DNA from: Prorocentrum cordatum
Taxonomy: Eukaryota > Sar > Dinophyceae > Prorocentrales > Prorocentraceae
Length of the DNA stretch: 64,000 nucleotides
Reading direction: 5' to 3'
NCBI GenBank assembly: GCA_963575745.1
Contig: CAUYUJ010017896.1
Location: 124,243 to 188,242, forward strand
A program made the position numbers and the translations under genes. Positions 20,798 through 31,660 of this stretch are shown in pieces. Each line of letters starts with the position of its first letter. The first letter of the stretch is position 1. The notes below the pieces were generated by a model. That model searched no databases. It worked only from the letters and a program-made list of their open reading frames with translations, and was not told the DNA's origin.

Positions 20798-20855
<58 letters not shown>

Positions 20856-20860
20856 GGGAG
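17522..20860. repeat. Giant GAT array (3.3 kb)
   Basis: Continuous degenerate GAT/GAC/GCT/GGT triplets ending in a pure GAT run (20800-20855). A near-duplicate sub-block (GATCATGATGGCGCGGATAG...) occurs at 18001 and 18190, showing internal duplication. Open frames of up to about 480 codons are poly-Asp, poly-Met or poly-His readings and are rejected as genes. Confidence 0.95.
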
Positions 20861-20956
20861 GGGTATGGGAAGGGGGATGGGTGAGGGGGCACGCTCCCCT
20901 CCTGCGGCCTCCCGCCCCCCACCCTTGCTTCCCTCCCGCCGCCGGGCCCCGCCGAG

Positions 20957-21036
20957 GCACCGTCAAGGCCGACGACGCGGCCAGGGAGCAGGCCAAGGCG
21001 CACGCGGTCGCGGCGCTGAACCGCCTCTTCTTCGAG
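20957..21036 (+). CDS. Short internal exon, helical protein of unknown function
   Basis: Bounded by GCCGAG|G and TTCGAG|GCTTGC: AG|G on both sides and a GC donor, as in the better-supported introns here. The 80-bp exon reads TVKADDAAREQAKAHAVAAL then NRLFFE, an amphipathic Ala-rich helix. It may share a gene with 24976-25133 (QDPNAAAAAALRRLLEA), which has the same character. Confidence 0.5.
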
Positions 21037-21063
21037 GCTTGCCCCCCCCCCCCCCCATCTCCG

Positions 21064-21120
21064 CCTAAACCCTCAACCCTAAATCCTAAACCCTATTTTC
21101 TTTGGAAACCCTGGTTTAGG
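21064..21120. repeat. Interstitial telomere-like sequence
   Basis: CCTAAACCCT, CAACCCTAAATCCTAAACCC and a closing CTGGTTTAGG. Degenerate CCCTAAA units with an inverted unit at the right edge. Confidence 0.5.
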
Positions 21121-21184
21121 CTTCCTCCCTCGCCTCCCTCCTCCTCCCATCGTCCTTTCTTCCTTCCCCCCTGCCCCCCTCGTA

Positions 21185-21223
21185 TTCGTCGTCGTTGTCG
21201 TCGTCGTCGCCGTCGTCTTCGTT

Positions 21224-21292
<69 letters not shown>

Positions 21293-21540
21293 TCATCGCC
21301 GTCGTCGGTGTTGCGTTCGTCGTCGTCGACGTCGTCGTTCCGTCGTCGCCGACGTCGTCGTCGTCATCGCCGGCGTCATCGCCGTCGTCGTCGTCTATCC
21401 TTCGCCGTCGTCATCGCCGTCGTCGTCGGCGTCGTTGTCGACGCCGCCGCCGCCGTCGTCATCGTCGCCGTCGTCGTCGTCACCCTCTTCGTCTTCGTCC
21501 TCCTTCTCCGCTCGTCCTCGTTCGCGCAGTCGTCGCCGTC
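21185..21540. repeat. GTC/GCC microsatellite array
   Basis: About 350 bp of CGTCGT/CGCCGT triplets. Arg, Ser and Val runs in its frames are not genes. Confidence 0.95.
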
Positions 21541-21564
21541 ATCCTCGCCGTCCAGATGCAGCGT

Positions 21565-22296
21565 TTAGCGATGCCCACCAGAAGCTTGCCGCAAAGGCCG
21601 TCGCGGAACACGGACGAGGGAGGCCCGGCCACCCGTGGCCCGAGCCTGTTGAGCGCACTCTGCGCCCCCTGCTCTGCACTCGTGTCTCGACGCGTCCGTG
21701 TGTCCTCCGTTCCTCCCGTCATGTAGCCACTTGGGGTCAGGCACTTGCTGCATTAGGTGCCCACCCACTCCGCCCCAGGGCAGCAGCTCCTCGGGAGTGA
21801 CAGGGCCCGCGTCGCCGTCTTCCACCTCACTGCGACACACCGTCGCCGTCCATCGCCTTCACCGTGCCGTCGTCGCCCGTTATGGCACCGTCTCCGCTCC
21901 GCCATACAGATTCGGGCAATACTTCTGCCCATACCCGCTGCAGTATGGAGTTTCGGGCTCCCTCCCTCAGAAACCCGAGGCGCTCTGGAGATGGATAACT
22001 TTGGCCGCTAGAGGCTCGCTTGTTATCCGCATCCAGTGCGACTCGGCCTTGTGGCGCCCCTTTCCACGAAAAGTCCAAGACGCACCGGATATGGGTACGG
22101 TCGGACCGAGGTATAAGATGGAGGTCGGTCCGGGGAGGGTGCCCCGATGTTCGTAGTGCCTGTTGGATGCTCTTGTGCATCCTGGGGGGGGGTGCCCTCG
22201 AATCGTCTCTTCGGTTTGGCCCACGGAGGGCCGCACATTCCTGAAGCGCGCTCTCCCGTCCCGGGTCCGGCCGTAGACATCCTGCCTGCAACCCTC
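21565..22296 (-). CDS. Candidate C-terminal exons, unknown protein
   Basis: Minus strand: PPRMHKSIQQALRTSG, SPERLGFLREGARNSILQRV and WAEVLPESVWRSGDGAITGD lead to a TGA at 21827-21829. Just beyond the stop, in another frame, EVEDGDAGPVTPEELLPWGG and HLMQQVPDPKWLHDGRNG also look coding. Either the stop is avoided by an intron or the copy is frameshifted. On the upstream side it abuts an F6 element. A plus-strand frame (YRFGQYFCPYPLQYG) competes but has weaker codon bias. No family recognised. Confidence 0.4.
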
Positions 22297-22485
22297 GGGG
22301 GCGGAAAAGAGGGGGATGATGACTAGGGGGGGGGGATATCATGGCGGGGGCCATGATATGTCCCCAGATCCTCTGGCGCCTCCTCTTACTTCATCACGTC
22401 CCTGGCCCCCCCGCTGGGCCGCGCACATGCCGCCGGTCATGATTTGCACCCCCCCCTCTTGGACACCCCCCTCTTGGCCGCTCCC
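22297..22485. mobile_element. TIR element family F6, copy 1
   Basis: Begins GGGGGCGGAAAAGAGGGGGA and ends inverted with CCCCCCTCTTGGCCGCTCCC. The interior GGGATATCATGGCGGGGGCC and the remainder are nearly identical to 39047-39236. The strong match suggests recent activity. Confidence 0.8.
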
Positions 22486-22807
22486 AAAACCAGAGGGCTC
22501 CGAGGGCTGACATCAGGGCGGCTGCGCGATCCGCGCACAGCAGGTGGAAGTTGTTGAATTCTGAGCGGGAATTTGTTCGGAAAACAGTGACTTTGACACA
22601 TCGGCCGAAAGAGCAACAGCGACCAATGGAGCGCGCGCCCCGCCCCGCGGGAGCGCGGCCCTGTTCTCGCGCAGGGAGGCCGCCCTCGGGCCGGGCCCTC
22701 GCCCGCGCGGCGGCTGGGCGCGGCCCTCGGGCGGCGGGTCAAGGCCGCCGCCCTCGCCGCCGCGAGGGCCTGGAGCTCCAGATATATATGTGTATATATA
22801 TATACAC

Positions 22808-22857
<50 letters not shown>

Positions 22858-23286
22858 ACGTAACTGTATACGTACATACATATATGCATATAACGTAACT
22901 GTGTACATACATTCATGTATATATATATATATACACGAATATCCCTGAACATGTATATATATATATATATATATGCATGCTTGTATGAACACGTATATAC
23001 ACAGATGTATGTATATATCCCCTCGCGACGCCGTGCTTATATGCTATCTCCACCGAGTGTTCTCCCGTTGCCACTCGTCTTCTCCCCCCTCCCCTCGGGC
23101 TTTTACCTATGCTGATTTTGCCGCTCGCCAAGCCACGGCTCTGGCAATCGGCCAGTTCCGCCGGTCTTGATAGATGCAGCAGGCCTTTGCGAGAACGGTG
23201 GCGTATAGCCCCTCGCCGAGCTTCTGCTCCGCCGCGACTTCCGGAATTGCATTGCCCTCGCGTCTGGACGCGTCAGTGTCTCTTGA
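22486..23286. other. Unassigned GC-rich island, TA-rich tract and spacer
   Basis: 22486-22780 is GC-rich and could be coding (minus-strand [20 protein letters not shown] is the least bad frame) but strands disagree. 22780-23000 is TATATG/TA-rich DNA. 23000-23286 is unique; I see no supported gene. Confidence 0.4.
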
Positions 23287-23397
23287 CATCGCTCGGACGT
23301 GTGCATTTTCTCTTTGCGAGGGTCATCGAGGAACATGTTGGACCATCTTGCGAGCACGAAGCCGAAAAATGCACGGGGAATGGACGTCCGAGCGATG
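23287..23397. mobile_element. TIR element family F10, copy 2
   Basis: Left CATCGCTCGGACGTGTGCAT and right ATGGACGTCCGAGCGATG form the TIR pair. Interior similarity to 892-1029 includes GCCGAAAAA and GCACGGGGAATGG. Confidence 0.65.
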
Positions 23398-23897
23398 GCA
23401 AGTTCATGACGTGGACCGCCGGCGGTCTGGACCGAGTTTTTTCATCCCGTGGCCCGCTTTTCACCACGTTTTGTGTGTTTGTGGACGGCCCCGAGGCATG
23501 ACGCACAAACACACACACACACGCAAACACACATCAACACCCACACAAACACACGCACCCACACACACACACACACACGCACGCACACAAGCACCCTCAC
23601 GAACACACACGCACACACACACACACGCACTCACACACACAAACACAAACGTACACGCACACACAAACACACACGCACACACAAACACCAACACACACAT
23701 ACACACACACTAACACACGCGCACGCACACAGGTACACAAACATACACACACACACACTCACAAACGCACGCACACCCACACACACACACGCAATCACGC
23801 ACACACTCACGCACACACACGCACACACACGCACACACACACACAGACACGCACGCACACACAGACACAAACACACACACACACACACGCACGCACG

Positions 23898-23929
<32 letters not shown>

Positions 23930-24477
23930 AACACAAACACACACGCACACACACAAACACACACACACACACGCACACGCACAACACACAACACACACGC
24001 ACGCCCACACAAACACACACGCACACACAAGCACATACACAAGCACACGCACACACACACACACACGCACACACACACGCACACACACACACACGCGCGC
24101 GCACACACGCACAGACAAGTACACGCACTCACACACGCAAACACTCAAACACACACACACACACACGCTAGCACACACACAAGCACACACACAATCACAC
24201 ACGCACACACAAGCACATACGCACACTCACAAATACACACACACGCACACACAAACACAAGCACACGCACACACACAAACACTCACACACACACACACAC
24301 ACATACGCTCACGCAAGCAAACGCACACACATACACACACATACACGCACAACACAAGCACACGCACACGCACACACGCGCGCACAACAACAAACACAAA
24401 CGCACACACGCACACGCACACACACACACATGCGCACACAAAATCACACACGCACACGCCAGAGAGGAAGAGAGAGA
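23398..24477. repeat. Compound CA/CACG array (about 1 kb)
   Basis: From about 23505 to 24470, CA with scattered CACG, CAAA and CACT variants. His/Thr and Cys/Val frames are artefacts of the repeat. It leads directly into an F9 element whose 5' motif is itself CA-rich. Confidence 0.95.
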
Positions 24478-24640
24478 GAGAGGCACAAGAAATCGTCGAT
24501 CCCCTAGGAATATATATATATATATATATATATTGGAATTGGTGGGGAGCACGAGCATCCAGAAAATATATGGAAGATATGGGGAGTTCTGGGACTTGTT
24601 TGTGTGTGTCTTTACTTGTGTGTCCCTGGGCCCCTCCATT
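24478..24640. mobile_element. Dispersed element F9, copy 6
   Basis: GAGGCACAAGAAATCGTCGA, an internal TA run, GAGCATCCAGAAAATATATG and the 3' motif CTTGTGTGTCCCTGGGCCCC. It is the right edge of the 1 kb CA array. Confidence 0.65.
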
Positions 24641-24975
24641 CTTCTTCCTCCATCTCCCACCCCCCTTTGTCCCCTCCCTACGCTGCCCACCCATCCCTGA
24701 CCCCTCAACGCGGGGGAGGAGCAGGAGATCTTGAGGAGGAGGAGGAGCAGGAGGAGGAGGAGGAGGAGAGCTTGAGGAGGAGGAGCTTGAGGAGGAGGAG
24801 GAGGAGGAGGAGGTGGCGGAGGAAAAAGAGGGCCCCGCCTCGTCTTCTCTCCCCTTCTTCGTCTTCTTCTCCCTCCTCTTCTCATTCCTCCTGTTCTCCG
24901 TGTGCTTCTCCTTCTCCTCCTCCCCCCTGGTATCCCCGCCTCGTCCCCGGAGGGGCCACTCCCGCCCCCGCACCC
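24641..24975. repeat. GGA array and TCC-rich spacer
   Basis: 24715-24830 is GGA-rich and 24840-24950 is pyrimidine-rich, again complementary halves. Intron-like; no gene. Confidence 0.8.
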
Positions 24976-25133
24976 GGCGGCCAGGAGATCGCCAAGGGCG
25001 GCCAGGACCCCAACGCCGCGGCCGCGGCCGCGCTGCGGAGGCTCCTGGAGGCGACCCGCACCCCGCGCAGCCTGGCCGCCTGGCCGCCGCCTCCGCCCGG
25101 CTGCCATCGGAGGCCGGAGCCCCAGGCCTCCAG
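24976..25133 (+). CDS. Exon of an unknown helical protein, ending at an F1 element
   Basis: Frame GGQEIAKGGQDPNAAAAAAL, then RRLLEATRTPRSLAAW and GCHRRPEPQAS. Almost every third base is G or C. It ends at CCTCCAG|G, exactly where F1 copy 2 begins. The last 35 bp (CTGCCATCGGAG...CCAGG) reappear, diverged, at 25833-25865 on the far side of the element cluster. Function unknown; possibly the same gene as 20957-21036. Confidence 0.5.
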
Positions 25134-25134
25134 G

Positions 25135-25308
25135 GGTCGGGCGTGCCCCCCCTACAGGAGGAGCATACGAAGATGTAGTAAAGCATCGTCGGGGGACGGT
25201 TTTGTCGTTTTTTTTGTTGTTCACCTTTTTGGCGTATTTGTTAGGCTTTTGTCTCTATAGTCTCGTCAAAAATCCCCCTGTATGGGGTAGGGGGGCATGC
25301 CCGACCTA
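25135..25308. mobile_element. Introner-like TIR element F1, copy 2
   Basis: 174 bp from GGTCGGGCGTGCCCCCCCTA to CATGCCCGACCTA. Flanking CCTCCAGG (25127) and ACTCCAGG (25309) form an 8-bp duplication with one difference. AG|G is present at both edges. Confidence 0.75.
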
Positions 25309-25316
25309 ACTCCAGG

Positions 25317-25410
25317 TTTAAGTCGGGAGCGTCCCTCTACAGGAGAAACATTCAAGAACAGTCAACAGATCGCCCGGGGACGATTTTTACGTGTTTCTGA
25401 TTTTCTTTAC
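25317..25410. mobile_element. F1 copy 3, left end only
   Basis: TTTAAGTCGGGAGCGTCCCT then CATTCAAGAACAGTCAACAG, the family's left half, lying directly after the target duplication of copy 2. It is cut off by F2 copy 2; no right end was found. Confidence 0.7.
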
Positions 25411-25635
25411 AGTGGCGAAGCGTCCTGGTTTGCCTATAGGCCCATCAAATAATGTTCAAATGACGTTTTGTGGTCTGCACAACTTGTGCTTAGAGCACTT
25501 CTGGACGGGGCTGTCTTGTTTTAAGGCATCGGATGTGTGCTCTAAGAAAATGGGTTTGGTTCTTGGAACACTTTGGGGTGTTAAGAACATGTCGTGGTAG
25601 GCCTACAGGAATGCCGGGACGGTCGGCCCCTGCTC
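25411..25635. mobile_element. TIR element family F2, copy 2
   Basis: AGTGGCGAAGCGTCCTGG, TTTGCCTATAGGCCC and the right end GGGACGGTCGGCCCCTGCT match 15576-15817 over the whole length, including TGGTAGGCCT(A/C)(C/T)AG. Confidence 0.7.
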
Positions 25636-25667
25636 AAATCTGGCCGCCGCCTCCTGTCGTTTGCCAT

Positions 25668-25831
25668 GAAGTTGTGCGTATCCCTCTACAGGAGGAATAC
25701 TCAAGAGTAGTAAACAAATAGTCTGGCTGGAGACGATTTGTTGAGTCTTTTTTCATAATTACTTGTGATGTTCTAAACTATTTTTATTTCTCGTCCAGAA
25801 TCCGCCTGTAGGAGGACACGCTCGACCTAAG
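25668..25831. mobile_element. Introner-like TIR element F1, copy 4
   Basis: Left GAAGTTGTGCGTATCCCTCT and right AGGACACGCTCGACCTAAG. Flanks TTTGCCAT (25660) and TCTGCCAT (25832) fit an 8-bp duplication with one difference. Confidence 0.7.
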
Positions 25832-25874
25832 TCTGCCATCGGAGTCTGGAGCTCCAGGGGCCCGAGCCTCGAGT

Positions 25875-26252
25875 CGAAGAAAAAAAACATAACATCCTAA
25901 ATATGAACTTTTGGCGCTCCGCGCGGGTTTCTTGAATCCGCGCCGGGCGGTCTCCAGAAGAAGGGGCCTCGCCTTCGGCGCCGCCTCCTCGCGCTGGGGG
26001 CGGGAGGCCCGTGGAAGGCGGCGGAAGTCATCCAGTTAGGCCTCCCGGATTGGAAGGAGAAAACGCCGTGAGCACGAGCGTTTGGCGCTCTGCGCGGATT
26101 TTTTGGATCCGCGCAGGGGCCGCCCCGGCGGTGCCTCCAGCGCCGCCCCTGGCGTGCTCCGTGCGCCAGGGAGCGGGGTCCAGGCCAGATCCAAGAGATC
26201 CGCGCGGAGCGCCAACAGCTTATGTGTATGGCGTGCTTTCTGTTCTTGAAAG
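25875..26252. mobile_element. Foldback element F7, half copy then full copy 2
   Basis: 25906-25960 carries ACTTTTGGCGCTCCGCGCGG without a partner. 26050-26252 is complete: GTTTGGCGCTCTGCGCGGAT against ATCCGCGCGGAGCGCCAACA, with outer ends pairing as in copy 1. The 90 bp between them has GCGCCGCCTCC text but no feature. Confidence 0.65.
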
Positions 26253-26432
26253 GTACCCATACTGCTACCCCTCCTTCGTCTTCCCCTTTCTTGGGCCTCC
26301 TGGGGGGCCCTCGTCGCCGCCGCTGGATTCGCGTCGAAATGCTGGTCAGAGCGCAGCCGGGGAGAGCTCGGGGGAGTAGCGGTATCGGTACTTGTTGGTT
26401 TCGCCAGAGATGATTCAGTGTTTGAGGGATCT
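26253..26432. other. Unassigned spacer
   Basis: Mixed composition with short CCTCCTGGGG-like text. I see no supported gene. Confidence 0.4.
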
Positions 26433-26597
26433 CAGCCGCGCGCAGAGGGGGGCAGGGGAGGGGGGGAAGGCTTCTTAGAAGCACCCCTGATTCTTGGAAT
26501 GTGCGGGCCTGATCTACAGATGTAAGGCCCGCGCCTCCTCAGAAGCAGCCTCCTCCGAAGAAGCCGTTCCCCTCCCCCCCCCATGTGCGCGCCACCA
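26433..26597. mobile_element. Foldback element F4, copy 2
   Basis: GCGCGCAGAGGGGGGCAGGG, GGCTTCTTAGAAGCACCCCT, a GATCTACAGATGTAAGGCCC centre, and the inverted right arm to GTGCGCGCCACCA. Confidence 0.75.
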
Positions 26598-27010
26598 AGG
26601 AGCGGAGGGGAGGATGTGCGATGGGAAGGGACTGAAGAGCAGAAGACTGCGCAAACGTAAACATTCGGACGCACGCGCGATATAGCTTGCACCACATATA
26701 TTGCTCCACATTGGTTGCGCCACGCATGCTGCTAAGAGCACACTGTTTGGGGTGCACGCTGACTAACATAATTATGTTGAAAGAAGCCTTGCCTCCATCC
26801 ATGTAGCTGCTGTAAAGTTCCCGGACGATTGCGCGCGGCGCTGCAGCGAGAGTCCCATGTTGAAAGGGCCCCCCGCCGTTCGTGTAGCTGCTGGAAGGCT
26901 CCCCGAACAGTCCATACTACACAGGGTTTGTCTGGTCCCTGCGGACTTTAATGGGTGTGTCGAGGATTCGCCCCGTGGCCGCCGATGCCCGCTCGTCGCC
27001 GCTCGTGGTC
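26598..27010. repeat. Unique spacer with SatB units
   Basis: 26598-26780 has nothing recognisable. 26785-26900 holds two SatB-like units (GCGCGGCGCTGCAGCGAGAG, GTAGCTGCTG). 26900-27010 is unique. Confidence 0.6.
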
Positions 27011-29668
27011 GAAACCTGATGAATAATATTGTTTGCGAATACTGTCCTCGCTCTGGCGGGGCCTCCCTGGAGCGGTGGGAGGGGCACGAAACCTGATAAA
27101 TAATATGCTTTGCGAATACTGTCCTCGCTCTGGCGGGGCCTCCCTGGGGCGCTGGGAGGGGCACGAAACCTGATAAATAATATGGTTTGCGAATACTGTC
27201 CTCGCTCTGGCGGGGCCTCCCTGGAGCGGTGGGAGGGGCACGAAACCTGATACATAATATGGTTTGCGAATACTGTCCTCGCTCTGGCGGGGCCTCCCTG
27301 GAGCGCTGGGAGGGGCGCGAAACCTGATACATAATATGGTTTGCGAATACTGTCCTCGCTCTGGCGGGGCCTCCCTGGAGGGGTGGGAGGGGCACGAAAC
27401 CGGATAAATAATATTGTTCGCGAATACTGTCCTCGCTCTGGCGGGGCCTCCCTGGAGCGGTAGGAATAGGAAGAGGGAGCGAGCGTGGTAGGTAGGTATT
27501 GTATGGTATTGTATCGTGTGGTAGCTATGCTGTGATGGTGTATGTATGGTTTCCTAGGTGTGGTATGGTAGGTACGGTGGTCTGCTATAGTATGGTCTGG
27601 TATTGTATTGTATGGTATAGTATGGTATGGTAGGAGTAGGAAGAGGGAGCGGTATTGTATGGTATGGTATAGTATGGTATGGTAGGAATAGGAAGAGGGA
27701 GCGGGAGGTGGGAAGGTGGGAAGGTGGGAAGGTGGGAAGGAGAGGGTGTCCTGGGAAAATAAGAACCCCACTCAGGATGCGGGGAATAAACCCGCCCGAG
27801 TGCAGACTTAACGGTGCAGGAGGTGTAAACCTCTCAACCCGCTTGCCCCCTCGCTTGCCGCGACCTTCCCCAGCCCGCCTCCCGGGCGGCTGCCCTCTTC
27901 CCCGCCCCAGAGGGAGGAGGAAGAGAGGAGGGGCCGGAGGATCAGAGCAGGAGAGGACGAGGGCAAAAAGAGGAGCAGGAGGAGGAGGAGGAGGAAGAGG
28001 ACCATTGCAAACCAACACATCAACGAAGCTGCAATACACTCTCCCTCAAAGATCCCTCTTTCGTAAGCCCCGCGCAGGGGCTTACGAAGAGGGATCTTGG
28101 AGGGAGAGTGTATTGCAGCTTCGTTGATGGGTGTTGGGTTTGCAATGGTCCTCTTCCTCCTCCTCCTCCTCCTGCTCCTCTTTTTCCTCGTCCTTCTCCT
28201 GCTCCTGATCCTCCGGCCCCCTCCTCTCTTCTCCTCCCTCTGGGGCCGGGGGGAGAGGGCAGCCCCCGGGAGGCGAGGCTGGGGAAGGTCGGCGGCAAGC
28301 GAGGGGCAAGCGGGTTGAGAGGTTTACACCTCCTGCACCGTTAAGTCTGCACTCGGGCGGGTTTATTCCCCACATCCTGAGTGGGGTTCTTGTTTTCCCA
28401 GGACACCCTCTCCTTCCCACCTTCCCACCTTCCCACCTTCCCACCTCCCGCTCCCTCTTCCTATTCCTACCATACCATACTATACCATACCATACAATAC
28501 CGCACCCTCTTCCTACTCCTACCATACCATACTATACCATACCATACAATACCATACCATACTATAGCAGACCACCGTACCTACCATACCACACCTAGGA
28601 AACCATACATACACCATCACCGCATACCTACCACACGATACAATACCATACAATACCTACCTACCACGCTCGCTCCCTCTTCCTATTCCTACCGCTCCAG
28701 GGAGGCCCCGCCAGAGCGAGGACAGTATTCGCGAACCATATTATGTATCAGGTTTCGTGCCCCTCCCACCCCTCCAGGGAGGCCCCGCCAGAGCGAGGAC
28801 AGTATTCGCAAACCATATTATTTATCATGTTTCGTGCCCCTCCCAGCGCTCCAGGGAGGCCCGGCCAGAGCGAGGACAGCATTCGCAAACCATATTATTT
28901 ATCAGGTTTCGTGCCCCTCCCACCGCTCCAGGGAGGCCCCGCCAGAGCGAGGACAGCATTCGCAAACCATCTTATTCATCAGGTTTCGTGCCCCTCCCAC
29001 CGCTCCAGGGAGGCCCCGCCTGAGCGAGGACAGTATTTGCAAACCATATTATTTATCAGGTTTCGTGCCCCTCCCACCCCTCCAGGAGGCCCCGCCTGAG
29101 AGAGGACAGTATTCGCAAACAATATTACTTATCAGGTTTCGTAGCCCCTCCCCTCCCTCCCAGCGCTCCAAGGAGGCCCCGCAAGAGCGAGTGAGGGCAG
29201 CATTGCAAACCATATTATTCATCAGGTTTCGTGCCCCTCCCACCCCTCCAGGGAGGCCCTGCCAGAGCGAGGACAGTATTCGCAAACCATATTATGTATT
29301 AGGTGTCGTGCCCCTCCCAGCGCTCCAGGGAGGTCCCGCCAGAGCGAGGACAGTATTCGCAAACCATATTATGTATCAGGTTTCGTCCCCCTTCCCACCG
29401 CTCCAGGGAGGCCCCGCCTGAGCGAGGACAGTATTCGCAAACCATATTATGTATTAGGTTTCGTGCCCCTCCCACCCCTCCAGGGAGGCCCCGCCAGAGC
29501 GAGGACAGTATTCGCAAACCATATTATTTATCAGGTTTCGTGCCCCTCCCACCGCTCCAGGGAGGCCCCGCCTGAGCGAGGACAGTATTCGCAAACCATA
29601 TTATTTATCAGGTTTCGTGCCCCTCCCACCCCTCCAGGGAGGCCCCGCCAGAGCGAGGACAGTATTCG
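27011..29668. repeat. Large palindrome with 77-bp tandem arrays in both arms
   Basis: The centre lies at about 28073 (CGTAAGCCCC|GCGCA|GGGGCTTACG). About 620 bp on each side (27455-28073 and 28074-28695) are inverted copies with small differences. Outside this, each arm is a tandem array of about 77-bp units (GAAACCTGATAAATAATATG ... GGCGGGGCCTCCCTGGAGCG): about 6 units at 27011-27457 and about 12 inverted units at 28690-29668. Frames such as the repeated GGPARARTVFANHI peptide follow the 77-bp units and are not treated as genes. Confidence 0.9.
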
Positions 29669-30290
29669 CGAACCTTCTGCGTGGCCCGCCCGCACTGCGC
29701 GCGCGAAGGCCCCCGCTCTTGTGCTGTCGTTCCGATTTGCACTATCTTGGCCGCGTCGTGTACGCGAGGTGTTCCCCAAAACATTTGCCTGCACATCGCC
29801 ATCGCCAATTGCAGTCTTCGTCGCCCCCGTCACCCGGCCATCCTCGTCGACCCCTCCCCCCGCACCTCCGCCTCTTCCTCTTCCTCCTGACTAAGCCCGC
29901 GCCATATTAAAACGCCCATGTGGGGAACTCCGTTAGCATAATTGTTTTCGTGGCGCCAAAACGCTACAGCCTAGTTGCTAGAGTCCGCCTAACGCAAGGG
30001 GAGGGGGAGGTGGAGGTGGAAAAGGAGGGAGAGGAACATGTTTCAAACGAAGAGGCGAAGAGCATGCGGTTGTGGGGTCGGAATGAGGAGCAGCGGGGGG
30101 GTGGGCAGGACGATGAGGAGGACGAGGAGGAGGAGGAGGAAGATACGATCGGAGAAGAGGGGTAACAACCAGAGAAAACAACGGAAAGCAGGAGGACAAT
30201 TAATGAGGAGGAGCAGTGGGAAGGACGAGGCAGTTAATTAGGGAGGAGGTTGGAAGAGATGGGATGATTAGGATTCGTATGTTGTGTTGG
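29669..30290. other. Unassigned island and purine-rich spacer
   Basis: 29669-29890 is coding-like on both strands (plus RVREVFPKTFACTSPSPIAV; minus DGDVQANVLGNTSRTRRGQD) and I cannot choose. 30000-30290 is GGA-rich. No gene called. Confidence 0.4.
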
Positions 30291-30687
30291 TGTGAATGTG
30301 GACGTGGGGGATGGGAATTCGGATGTGGATGATGATGATGCTACTGATGATGCTGATGATGGTTCTGGTGTTGATTACGAGGGTACCGCTGACTATAATA
30401 ATGCGGATGCTGATGTTGGTGATGATGCTGTTGTTGATCATGATGATGCTGGTGCAGATGATGACCGTTATGATAATGGTAGTGGTGGTGGTGGCTGTGA
30501 CGACGATGAATAGTTTGTACATGATTATGCAGATGAACTATGGTCATGTGGATGGTGATTGTAATGCGTGCGATTCTGAGGTTGTCGTTGGTCATGGTAG
30601 CGGGGAGGCTGCTGCTGTTGATGATGACGATGCGGTTGATGACGGTGATGATGATGATGACGATGATGATGATGATGATGATGATGC

Positions 30688-30740
<53 letters not shown>

Positions 30741-30960
30741 GCGATATTGATATTGAAGACGACGGTAATTTGAATGACGATGCTGACCTTGATGTTGATG
30801 ATGATGATGCTGACGCGGAGGCCGACGTTGATGTTTAATCGGATGAGGATGACAGTGGTGATAAGAGGAGGACGAGGAGATGGAGGAGGAGGCAGAGGTT
30901 TGGTGGATGAGGAGGAGGCGGAGGAGAGCGGGCAGAGGAGGAGGAGAAGGGCCAGTGCAA
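30291..30960. repeat. GAT array then GGA array
   Basis: 30300-30836 is GAT-rich with a pure run at 30690-30740. 30840-30955 is GGA-rich. Confidence 0.95.
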
Positions 30961-31660
30961 AACCAACACGCATCAACTACGTCGCACAACATCATCCCTC
31001 CATGTTTCCACTTCCTGGACCCCTACAAGAACCTAACTTTCTGGTGGGCAGTGCCCCATTGAAGACAGACAAAGGTCTGAGAATTGTCACTCGTGCCCTG
31101 GGACCTCAGTGCCGCGAATTAACGTGATTGCTGCGTTCTGATTATACTAAACAGTAGCAGAACAGCATTGCTGGGACTTCAACACAACGAATGAACGTGA
31201 CTGTTGCGTCCTGACAATCCTCCGCCGTGCCAGAAGGCAGTCCCTGGAACTTCAACCTTACGAGCCCTTGACAGTGTTGCGAGCGTTTAAGACTAATGTG
31301 CGCGGCGATGAAGCGGAGCCAACTGTTGAAAACCAGCCGCCAAAACCAGACGCCCTCCATGTTTGAAGCTGCTGCGAAGTTTAATGCGGATGTGCGTGGC
31401 GCCAAGGCGACAGCCACATTTCGAAAACCAGCCGCACTCCATCTTCAAGCCGGTTGCAAGCTTTGGAGACGAATGAGCGCGGTGCTAAGGTGAGAACAAT
31501 ATTGTGAAAATTTGCCGCCCTGCATCGTTGAAGCTGCTGCAAATTTCAAGCTTCAGAATTATGATTGGTTCAAGGAGTTTCACGCGAAACGCCTGGCCCG
31601 TCCTACCAACACGTCTGGGGGATTGGCAGGGTGGAGCTGTGTACAAAGACGAAGCATGGA
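30961..31660. repeat. SatA/SatB module, copy 1
   Basis: After a short unique piece, SatA units (TGGGACTTCAACACAACGAA, GTGACTGTTGCGTCCTGACA) occupy about 31090-31290. SatB units occupy 31290-31560. The junction GAAACGCCTGGCCCGTCCTA then CCAACACGTCTGGGGG follows, and a GGA array starts at 31660. The same order is found at 32160-33000. Confidence 0.75.

Noticed and set aside
26772-29668. Long frames repeating the peptide GGPARARTVFANHI
   Set aside because: The 77-bp unit is not a multiple of three, so the peptide recurs only by frame rotation, and both palindrome arms give it. Best explained as satellite DNA.
27011-29668. CRISPR array
   Set aside because: Repeats of about 77 bp are contiguous with no unique spacers, and the genome is eukaryotic.
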